Shown here piece by piece: positions 7,994-13,633 of a stretch of DNA of 13,633 bases. Both the position numbers and the translations under genes were made by a program. A model generated the notes under the pieces. That model was not told the DNA's origin, searched no databases, and saw nothing but the letters and a program-made list of their open reading frames with translations. The stretch is from an uncultured Eubacteriales bacterium (GTDB lineage: Bacteria > Bacillota > Clostridia > Christensenellales > Christensenellaceae): positions 1 through 13,633 of the forward strand of contig CAJJPW010000030.1 in the NCBI GenBank assembly GCA_905193725.1, written 5' to 3'. How positions within the stretch are numbered: the first letter of the stretch is position 1; each line of letters starts with the position of its first letter.

Positions 7994-9304
7994 GTGAAGA
8001 AGGAGTATTTCCATTCTGTGCGTCTGGATAAGGATAAATGTATGGGATGTACGAACTGTATCAAACGCTGTCCTACAGATGCGATACGGGTTCAAAATGG
8101 CAAGGCAAAGATCATCGATGAGAGGTGTATCGACTGCGGGGAGTGCATTCGGGTTTGCCCATATCATGCAAAAATTGCCTATACAGATACCTTAAGCCTT
8201 TTGAACAACTATAAATATAAAATAGCACTGCCCGCACCGGCTATTTATGGGCAGTTTAAAAAGGTCTCTACCCCTAGCCAGGTATATGAGGGGCTGAAAA
8301 TGCTGGGATTTGACGAAGTATTTGACGTGGCCAAAGGAGCGGATATCGCCGCTGCGTCCATCGCTCAAAAGATAGGGAAAGCAGAAAAAAAACCGTTGAT
8401 CTCTTCGGCTTGCCCTGCGATTCTGCGCCTCATTCAAGTGCGTTTCCCAGAGCTCATAGACAACATCGTGGATACGCAGTCCCCTATGGAGATTGCGGCG
8501 ATGGTTTCTAAACAGCAGTTTGCCAAGAAGATGGGCGTAGATATCGGAGAGATTGGAGCGTTTTTTATTACCCCATGTCCAGCTAAGATGACCAGTGTAA
8601 AGGCACCAATGAGCATGGAAAAGAGCAATGTAGATGGCGCCATCTCCATTTTAGATATCTACGGCATTTTGGCTAGTCAATTTAAAAATATTGAAAAAGA
8701 GGAAGAAGAGGAAGAACCCCCTTCTGCTCTGGGCATTGGATGGGCTACTTCTGGCGGAGAAGCGAAGGCTGTGGGCGTAATCAATTGTCTAGCGGTGGAT
8801 GGCATCCACAACGTAATTAAGGCGATTGAAGAAATCGAAAATGGTAAATTGAGCGATTTGGACTTTTTCGAGGGGCTAGCCTGTACAGGTGGCTGCGTAG
8901 GAGGCCCGCTAGTGTTTGAAAACAGTTTTGTGGCCAAGAACAAACTGCGCACGCTAGTGGATTCCATTGGAACCAAAGTGTTTAATGAGAAGTTTGTGAA
9001 AGAATACGCCGACCAGAAAGTGGACTTTAGAAAGAAGATAGAGCCTAGGGAAGTCATGAAGCTGGATAAGGACTTTAGAAAAGCCATGATGATGATGCAG
9101 CAGATAGAGGAGCTTACCAAACGCCTGCCAGGGTTGGACTGCGGCTCTTGTGGGTCGCCTAGCTGTAGAGCGCTGGCAGAGGATATCGTGAGAGGCCATG
9201 CAAACGAGATGGACTGTATCTTTATTCTAAAGGAAAAGGTGAGATATTTAGCCGAGGAAATGGTAGGGCTTGCTAGTAAAGATATTTCAAATAAAGAGGA
9301 GTGA
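7994..9304 (+). CDS. Sensory-type [FeFe]-hydrogenase (HydS-like) with C-terminal 4Fe-4S domain
   Basis: A 436-residue iron-sulfur protein. The N-terminus has two [4Fe-4S] ferredoxin motifs (C16-x2-C19-x2-C22-x3-C26-P and C45-x2-C48-x2-C51-x3-C55-P). The hydrogenase domain (about 75-350) keeps the four cysteines that hold the H-cluster: C140 in SSACPA, C195 in TPCPAK, C297 and C301 in ACTGGCVGG. In catalytic enzymes the first motif is TSCCP; here the proton-relay cysteine is alanine (A139), as in described sensory [FeFe]-hydrogenases. A C-terminal RnfB/ACDS-like Fe-S domain follows (C383-x2-C386-x4-C391-x16-C408). The C-terminal PAS domain of the classic HydS form is absent. A Glu run (about 233-241) lies between H-cluster motifs two and three. 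GTG start with GGAGGTGA 5 bp upstream. Confidence 0.88.
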   Translation: MKKEYFHSVRLDKDKCMGCTNCIKRCPTDAIRVQNGKAKIIDERCIDCGECIRVCPYHAKIAYTDTLSLLNNYKYKIALPAPAIYGQFKKVSTPSQVYEGLKMLGFDEVFDVAKGADIAAASIAQKIGKAEKKPLISSACPAILRLIQVRFPELIDNIVDTQSPMEIAAMVSKQQFAKKMGVDIGEIGAFFITPCPAKMTSVKAPMSMEKSNVDGAISILDIYGILASQFKNIEKEEEEEEPPSALGIGWATSGGEAKAVGVINCLAVDGIHNVIKAIEEIENGKLSDLDFFEGLACTGGCVGGPLVFENSFVAKNKLRTLVDSIGTKVFNEKFVKEYADQKVDFRKKIEPREVMKLDKDFRKAMMMMQQIEELTKRLPGLDCGSCGSPSCRALAEDIVRGHANEMDCIFILKEKVRYLAEEMVGLASKDISNKEE

Positions 9305-9308
9305 CAAA

Positions 9309-9647
9309 ATGGTAACAGTAAAACAGTTAAAAGAAGAATTGGGGATGAAAATGCTCACCTCCTGCGACGATGGTAAAGAGATTGCTAAAGGGTACATTTG
9401 CGACCTGCTCAGTTGGGTCATGGCAAAAGGACAGGAAAAGATGGCGTGGATTACCGTGCAAACGCATCTGAACGTGATAGCCGTAGCGTGTCTGCACGAT
9501 TTTGCCTGTGTGATCATCCCAGAGAACATTGAAGTGCCTCAAGAGAGCATCGAAAAGGCCAATGAAGAGGGAATTTGTGTGCTCTCCAGCGAAAAGGACG
9601 CCTATGAAATCGCCATAGGTATGGCTAAATTGGGGATTGAGGCGTAG
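9309..9647 (+). CDS. Second DRTGG-domain protein
   Basis: A 112-residue protein: MVTVKQLKEELGMKMLTS, then IAKGYICDLLSWVMAKGQEKMAWITVQTHLNVIAVACLHDFACVII and EGICVLSSEKDAYEIAIGMAKLGI. The CDLLSWVM...AWITVQTH.N..AVA block is the typical core of DRTGG proteins next to hydrogenase genes and is closer to the family pattern than the copy at 7110. The ATG at 9309 is chosen for AAAGAGGAG (9293-9301); the frame extends upstream but would overlap the hydrogenase gene. It begins 4 bp after the hydrogenase stop, suggesting translational coupling. I infer a small-ligand-sensing or adaptor role in the module. Confidence 0.8.
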   Translation: MVTVKQLKEELGMKMLTSCDDGKEIAKGYICDLLSWVMAKGQEKMAWITVQTHLNVIAVACLHDFACVIIPENIEVPQESIEKANEEGICVLSSEKDAYEIAIGMAKLGIEA

Positions 9648-9650
9648 AAT

Positions 9651-10349
9651 TTGAAATACTATTACGATCTACATATGCACTCGTGCCTGTCTCCCTGTGG
9701 GGATGATGACATGACGCCCAATAATATCGTGAATATGGCCAAACTCAAAGGGCTGGATATCATTTCGGTTACAGACCACAATGCCACTTATAACTTACCT
9801 GCGGTGATGAAGGTGGCGCAAGAGGTGGGGATATTTGTGGTGCCGGGAATTGAGGTGAATACCGCAGAAGAAGTGCACATGCTGGTGTACTTTAGCAGTC
9901 TAGATAGGGCAGAGGAGTTTGGGCAAAAAATCTATGAGGCGCTGGCAGATGTACCCAACAACGAGGAGTTCTTTGGCAAACAGCAGGTGATGGACGAAAA
10001 CGATGAAGAGCTCTGGCGGCCGGAAAAATTGCTCATTGGCGCTTGCAATCTGACCATCGATGAGGTGGTACGGGAATCAAAGGAGCTTGAAGGGTTTTGT
10101 GTGCCCGCCCATGTGAATAAAGGGGCAAATTCCATGCTGGCCAACTTGGGCTTTATGCCACCCCATCTGCATTTCCCCAGTGTAGAAGTGTGGAAAAACG
10201 GTTCTCTTATGGGGATTGACTTGGAACACACTAGGCTGCTCTATTCCTCCGATGCGCATAACTTATTTGATATGAATGAGAGGGAAAACTATTTAAATTT
10301 GGAAAAATTAGATTATGAGCATTTTTTTCAAAAATTGTGCACTTTTTAA
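9651..10349 (+). CDS. PHP-domain metal-dependent phosphoesterase
   Basis: A 232-residue PHP-family protein. Metal-binding residues are visible in order: H8-x-H10 (DLHMHS), D18, D42-H43 (VTDHNATYN), E68 and H76 (PGIEVNTAEEVHML), H154 (VPAHVNKG), and D201-x-H203 (SSDAHNL). PHP enzymes hydrolyse phosphate esters with two or three metals; the substrate cannot be told from sequence. The start is a TTG at 9651, three bases after the preceding stop, with only a weak TGAGG site, so it is probably translated by coupling. Genes of this type recur beside the DRTGG and NuoE/F-type genes of clostridial hydrogenases, which suggests it cleaves a phosphorylated signal or protein in this pathway. It is the last gene before a 359-bp regulatory gap. 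Confidence 0.85.
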   Translation: MKYYYDLHMHSCLSPCGDDDMTPNNIVNMAKLKGLDIISVTDHNATYNLPAVMKVAQEVGIFVVPGIEVNTAEEVHMLVYFSSLDRAEEFGQKIYEALADVPNNEEFFGKQQVMDENDEELWRPEKLLIGACNLTIDEVVRESKELEGFCVPAHVNKGANSMLANLGFMPPHLHFPSVEVWKNGSLMGIDLEHTRLLYSSDAHNLFDMNERENYLNLEKLDYEHFFQKLCTF

Positions 10350-10429
10350 CAAGAATAAACAAAAATTGAAAAATTGAGTTATTTTTTTCTACAATTTCTG
10401 TAAACTATCCTACTTTTTATATAATTTAC

Positions 10430-10457
10430 TTGTGTTTCCGCATAGTTAATGTATAAT
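10430..10457 (+). promoter_or_regulatory. Promoter upstream of the NuoE operon
   Basis: TTGTGT (10430-10435) and a perfect TATAAT (10452-10457) with 16-bp spacing. It would give a leader of about 245 nt before the NuoE start. A second start closer to the gene, overlapping the Rex site, is possible but its hexamers are poor. Confidence 0.5.
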
Positions 10458-10464
10458 GTATTGT

Positions 10465-10652
10465 GGTGGTGTACGATAACTCTTATTATGTCTTTCACTG
10501 TAGTGATAAGGGAAAAAAGAGAGCTGGCATGACTGCAAGGAAGCTAGGAAGAGAGTCATGTGGGTATTTGAAAACTGCAAAAAAATTGAAAAAAACCATA
10601 AAAACTATGTAAAGAGAAGATTTGCCAAGAGGCAAAAAAATTTTGGATGGGA
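10465..10652 (+). other. Structured untranslated leader of the NuoE operon
   Basis: The stretch between the promoter and the Rex site holds no gene but several hairpins. CATGACT (10528-10534) pairs with AGTCATG (10554-10560) around a 19-nt purine-rich loop. TTTGCC (10621-10626) pairs with GGCAAA (10631-10636) around AAGA, just before the Rex site. A small TCAC/GTGA stem lies at about 10495-10508. None has a terminator T-tract and I recognise no known riboswitch class. Confidence 0.3.
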
Positions 10653-10670
10653 TTGTTAACTTATTAACAT
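10653..10670. promoter_or_regulatory. Rex operator
   Basis: TTGTTAA-CTTA-TTAACAT matches the Rex consensus TTGTTAA-N4-TTAACAA at all but the last position. It lies 38 bp before the NuoE start. Rex is the NADH/NAD-sensing repressor of fermentation and hydrogen-metabolism genes in Firmicutes; binding here would repress the NADH-linked hydrogenase genes when NADH is low. The rex gene is not in the window. Confidence 0.8.
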
Positions 10671-10708
10671 TTAAGATACATTGCACATATTTAAGGAGGT
10701 ATTCTAAC

Positions 10709-11185
10709 ATGTCAAACCAAGCAGATATGGCAAAGTACGACGAGCTGAAAGCGTACATTGAGGAGATGAAGCAGAAGCCCGGTCCACTGATGCCTATTAT
10801 GCAAAAAGCGCAGGATATTTTCGGGGCACTTCCCATGGAAGTCCAAGAATTTATCGCGGAAAACATGGATATTCCGGTAAGTGATATCTATGGAGTAGCA
10901 ACATTCTATTCTCAATTTGCTCTGGAGATGAAGGGCAAATACATTATCGGCGTATGCATGGGAACAGCGTGCTATGTGAAAAACGCACAGCAAGTATTGG
11001 ATAGCCTGATCAAAGAGCTAGGTATAAACCCAGGGCAGACCACCAAAGATGGACTGTTTACTTTGGAAGCTACCAGATGTTTGGGATGTTGTGGCTTGGC
11101 ACCGGTTATTATGGTCAATGACCAGGTATTTGGCCGCTTAAAGGGAAGCGATATTCCTGGGATCATTGCACAGTTTAGACAATAA
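10709..11185 (+). CDS. nuoE: NuoE-like [2Fe-2S] subunit of NAD-linked [FeFe]-hydrogenase (HydC-type)
   Basis: A 158-residue thioredoxin-like [2Fe-2S] protein. The N-terminal helical part (PGPLMPIMQKAQDIFGALPMEVQEFIA ... VSDIYGVATFYSQF) is typical of NuoE and HydC. The cluster ligands are C83 and C88 (CMGTAC) and C124 and C128 (CLGCC), with C127 extra. It passes electrons between the flavin subunit and the hydrogenase. The ATG at 10709 is set by AAGGAGG (10693-10699); an in-frame TTG far upstream would place the Rex site inside the gene. It opens an operon with the HATPase, the ferredoxin-like protein and NuoF, the arrangement of trimeric NAD-dependent, often electron-bifurcating, hydrogenases. 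A role in a respiratory complex I is unlikely without other nuo genes. Confidence 0.92.
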   Translation: MSNQADMAKYDELKAYIEEMKQKPGPLMPIMQKAQDIFGALPMEVQEFIAENMDIPVSDIYGVATFYSQFALEMKGKYIIGVCMGTACYVKNAQQVLDSLIKELGINPGQTTKDGLFTLEATRCLGCCGLAPVIMVNDQVFGRLKGSDIPGIIAQFRQ

Positions 11186-11206
11186 GAAAAGTAGGGGCGA
11201 AAGACC

Positions 11207-11764
11207 ATGCAGGAGATATCGCTGCACATTATGGATTTAATGCAAAATTCAATTACCGCAGGCGCTACCTTGATCACCCTCAGTGTGGAGGCGGATGAAA
11301 AGGAAGACACCTTATCCATCATCTTAGAGGATAATGGCAAGGGGATGGACAGCGAAATGCTCAGTAGAGTTACTAGCCCATTTACTACCACCAGAACTAC
11401 CAGAAAGGTGGGTCTGGGAATTCCCCTGTTTAAGGCAGGATGTGAACAGACTGGCGGATACTTTGAAATCAGTTCAACCAAAGGCGTAGGGACAAAACTC
11501 AAGGGCGTGTATGTCCTTTCCAATGTGGATCGCCCTCCTCTTGGACAGATAGCCTCTACACTGCATACGCTGATCATATGCAATCCACAGATCGATTTTG
11601 CCTTTTTAGTGAGGCGAAATGAGGATGTGTTTGAATTGGATACGAGGCAGGTTCGGCAGATTTTGGGAGATGAGGTGCCTTTGGATGCGCCGGATGTTTC
11701 AAGCTGGTTGCTGGAAAACTTAAGCGAGGGAATACAAGAAATTTTTGGAGGCGTAAATATATGA
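11207..11764 (+). CDS. HATPase-domain protein of the hydrogenase operon
   Basis: A 185-residue protein. Residues about 1-110 are a GHKL ATPase domain: N-box D10-x-x-x-N14 (DLMQNSITAG), G1 box D42-x-G-x-G (EDNGKGMD), G2 box GLGIPLFKAGCEQTGG (69-84) and GVGTKL. The remaining 75 residues (NPQIDFAFLVRRNEDVFELDTRQVRQILGDEV ...) form a small C-terminal domain I do not recognise. There is no phosphoacceptor histidine, membrane segment or response regulator. Proteins of this kind lie between NuoE and NuoF-type genes in many clostridial hydrogenase operons; their role is not established. The ribosome binding site is moderate (TAGGGGCG). The last codons overlap the next start (ATGA at 11761-11764), showing translational coupling with the ferredoxin gene. 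Confidence 0.8.
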   Translation: MQEISLHIMDLMQNSITAGATLITLSVEADEKEDTLSIILEDNGKGMDSEMLSRVTSPFTTTRTTRKVGLGIPLFKAGCEQTGGYFEISSTKGVGTKLKGVYVLSNVDRPPLGQIASTLHTLIICNPQIDFAFLVRRNEDVFELDTRQVRQILGDEVPLDAPDVSSWLLENLSEGIQEIFGGVNI

Positions 11765-12135
11765 AGTCACTAAAAGAATTAGAAGAAATCAGAAATAGAG
11801 CCTTAGGGCAAGTGGATATTCGGAAGAAAGAGAATAGCAAACGCGTTGTAGTGGGAATGGCAACCTGCGGCATCGCTGCTGGCGCAAGACCAGTTCTGGC
11901 TGCCTTTGTAGAAGAAGTGGCCAAAAGAGGCTTAAGCGACATCACCGTTTCTCAGACTGGCTGCATTGGCGTATGCAAACTAGAGCCTATTGCAGAAGTA
12001 TTTGAGCCTGGAAAAGAGAAGGTCACTTACGTACACCTGGATGCAGATAAAGCCAAGAGAATTGTGGCAGAACATCTGGTAAATGGCAATGTGGTTACCG
12101 AGTACACAATCGGCTACTACGAGAAAAACGCTTAA
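11761..12135 (+). CDS. Thioredoxin-like [2Fe-2S] ferredoxin-domain protein
   Basis: A 124-residue protein of the NuoE/NuoF N-terminal-like [2Fe-2S] fold. The cysteines are C36 (MATCGIAAGARPV) and C68-x3-C72 (QTGCIGVCKLEP). Only these three cysteines exist in the whole protein, one fewer than the four ligands of NuoE, a pattern I recall as usual for this small family. The end, NVVTEYTIGYYEKNA, also fits the family. It probably carries electrons, or stabilises the complex, between NuoE-like and NuoF-like subunits. GGAGG precedes the ATG, which overlaps the upstream stop. The next gene follows after 40 bp. Confidence 0.88.
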   Translation: MKSLKELEEIRNRALGQVDIRKKENSKRVVVGMATCGIAAGARPVLAAFVEEVAKRGLSDITVSQTGCIGVCKLEPIAEVFEPGKEKVTYVHLDADKAKRIVAEHLVNGNVVTEYTIGYYEKNA

Positions 12136-12175
12136 TCGGCTAAGATAGCGGAAAAACGAGGGAGGTTACTTTAGT

Positions 12176-13306
12176 ATGGAATTTTACCGTTCTCACGTAC
12201 TTGTTTGTGGAGGTACGGGCTGCACATCATCCGGCTCACTGGCAATCATAGACAAGTTTCATGAAGAATTAAATAAACAGGGCTTAGATAAAGAAGTACA
12301 GGTGGTTCGCACAGGTTGTTTTGGACTTTGTGAGGCGGGCCCCATCATCATCGTATACCCAGAGGGTGCATTCTACAGCAGAGTTAAAGTAGATGACGTG
12401 GCGGAGATCGTAGAAGAACACCTGCTCAAGGGAAGAATCGTGGAGAGATTGCTCCACAAAGAGGAGAAGACAGACGAGGTCGTAACCACATTAAACGAGA
12501 CAGAGTTCTACAAAAAGCAAAACCGTGTGGCTCTGAGAAACTGTGGTGTCATTGACCCAGAAAAAATTGACGAGTACATCGCTTTAGACGGCTATAGAGC
12601 ACTGGGCAAGTGCCTTACCGAGTACACTCCAGAGCAAGTGATAGACATCATCGCCAAATCCGGCCTGAGAGGTAGAGGCGGCGGCGGATTCCCCACAGCT
12701 ACTAAGTGGAAGTTCGGTGCAGCCGCTAAAAACGATCAAAAATACATCATCTGTAATGCAGACGAAGGCGACCCAGGCGCGTTCATGGATCGTTCGGTAC
12801 TGGAGGGCGACCCACACAGCGTGATCGAGGCTATGGCTATTGCCGCTTATGCCATCGGCGCAAACATGGGTTATGTATACGTCCGTGCAGAATACCCCAT
12901 CGCGGTAAAACGTCTGCAAATCGCCATTGATCAGGCAAGAGATTATGGCCTGCTGGGCGAGGATATCTTTGGCACAGGCTTTAACTTCGATATGGAAATC
13001 CGCCTTGGCGCTGGCGCATTCGTGTGCGGCGAAGAGACAGCTCTGATGGAATCCATCGAAGGCAAGCGCGGCGAGCCTCGGCCTAAGCCACCGTTCCCTG
13101 CAAACAAGGGTCTGTTTGGCAAACCCACCGTGGTAAACAACGTGGAGACCTTCGCCAATATCCCTGTGATCATCCTCAAAGGGCCAGAGTGGTTCTCCTC
13201 CATGGGAACAGAAAAATCCTCCGGAACCAAGGTATTTGCACTGGGCGGCAAGATCAACAACACCGGTCTGGTGGAAGTCCCCATGGGCACCAAGCTCCGC
13301 GACATC
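12176..13306 (+). CDS. nuoF: NuoF-like NADH-binding flavoprotein subunit (HydB-type), 3' part replaced
   Basis: The NADH dehydrogenase subunit of the hydrogenase complex, which would oxidise NADH through FMN. Residues 1-377 fit the family: an N-terminal thioredoxin-like [2Fe-2S] domain (C11, C16 in VCGGTGCTSSGS; C48, C52 in TGCFGLCEAGP), the FMN/NADH site GLRGRGGGGFPTATKW (163-178), CNADEGDPGAFMDR, GAGAFVCGEETALMESIEGKRGEPR (about 280-304) and GKINNTGLVEVPMGT. The next family element (IIFDIGGG...) and the C-terminal 4Fe-4S site are missing: from about residue 372-377 the frame becomes elongation factor P. As written the subunit could not carry its distal Fe-S clusters. GGGAGG lies about 10 bp before the ATG. 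Arginine codons shift from mostly AGA to mostly CGN along the gene. Confidence 0.92.
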
Positions 13307-13633
13307 AAAACCGGTCGCGTAGTTGACTACACCTTCAACGCTGGTACCAAGTTCGACTCCGTTCGTCTTGAAACCAAGAAGATGCAGTTCCTCTACAGCG
13401 ATGGCACTGATTTCAACTTCATGGATATGTCTTCCTTCGAGCAGCTGTCTATTCCTGCTGAAACCGTAGGTTCTGCAGCAAACTGGCTGAAGGAAAACGA
13501 CGAGGCAACCCTCATGTACGCTGGCGACGAACTCATCAGCATCGAGCCTCCTATGTTCGTTGAGCTTGAGGTTACCGAAACCGAGCCCGGCTTCAAGGGC
13601 GACACCGCTACCAACACCACCAAGCCTGCAACG
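13289..13633 (+). CDS. efp: Elongation factor P fragment fused in frame to nuoF
   Basis: The last 115 codons encode the middle and C-terminal OB domains of elongation factor P: TKLRDIKTGRVVDYTFNAG, KKMQFLYSDGTDFNFMD, QLSIPAETVGSAANWLKEND, PPMFVELEVTETEPGFKGDTAT and TKPAT, all hallmark EF-P segments. EF-P relieves ribosome stalling at polyproline. The N-terminal KOW-like domain with the modified-lysine loop is absent, replaced by NuoF; the window ends some 30 residues before the usual C-terminus. The overlap with nuoF is the shared stretch of about 18 bases (13289-13306) coding TKLRDI. Codon use (TTC, ACC, CGC/CGT, GTT) differs from the hydrogenase genes. It reads as part of a chimeric junction rather than a designed fusion. 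Confidence 0.9.

Noticed and set aside
10622..10708. N-terminal extension of NuoE
   Set aside because: It would translate the Rex site and lacks a ribosome binding site; the ATG at 10709 has an ideal AAGGAGG.
12176..13633. A genuine NuoF-EF-P fusion protein as a new system
   Set aside because: Each partner lacks an essential domain at the join, and the join lies in a short stretch plausible for both genes; a chimeric junction is much more likely.

Overview
The window looks like chromosomal DNA of an anaerobic, fermentative, hydrogen-metabolising member of the Clostridia (Firmicutes). The grounds are strong AGGAGG-type ribosome binding sites, frequent GTG/TTG starts, a HrcA/CIRCE-controlled groESL operon, a Rex-type operator, and a cluster encoding a sensory-type [FeFe]-hydrogenase plus the NuoE and NuoF-like subunits of an NAD-linked (probably electron-bifurcating) hydrogenase. 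I cannot name a genus.

Left part (1-1300): accessory-looking DNA. It holds an unidentified open frame and hairpin at the edge, a small ribbon-helix-helix DNA-binding protein (minus strand), a divergent SLOG-family protein, and about 400 bp with no convincing gene. An AT-rich inverted repeat sits between the two divergent genes, where an autoregulatory operator would be expected.

Middle (1300-5330), all minus strand: an alkyladenine DNA glycosylase and an FkbM-type methyltransferase in one operon with its own promoter, then groES-groEL with a textbook promoter, a perfect CIRCE operator and a strong terminator. The groEL frame is broken near its 3' end by 8 extra bases, so the normal end of the protein lies in another frame.

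Right part (5570-13633), all plus strand: dCMP deaminase, a membrane-anchored SPOR-domain protein, then the hydrogenase-associated cluster: DRTGG protein, RsbW-like ATPase, sensory-type [FeFe]-hydrogenase, second DRTGG protein and PHP-domain protein. After a 359-bp regulatory gap with a promoter, a structured leader and a Rex operator come NuoE, a second HATPase protein, a thioredoxin-like [2Fe-2S] ferredoxin and the start of NuoF. The first group looks like a sensing and signalling module (H-cluster sensor, nucleotide-binding switch proteins, phosphoesterase); the second is the NADH-side electron-transfer module of a multimeric hydrogenase. The large catalytic HydA subunit that normally follows is not in the window.

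The most striking anomaly is at the right end. The nuoF reading frame passes without a stop, through a short shared GTKLRDI-coding stretch, into the C-terminal part of translation elongation factor P. This is best read as a chimeric junction (assembly or recombination at a short identical sequence), not a working fusion protein. With the groEL indel, it suggests the contig should be checked against reads before gene content is interpreted near these two points.
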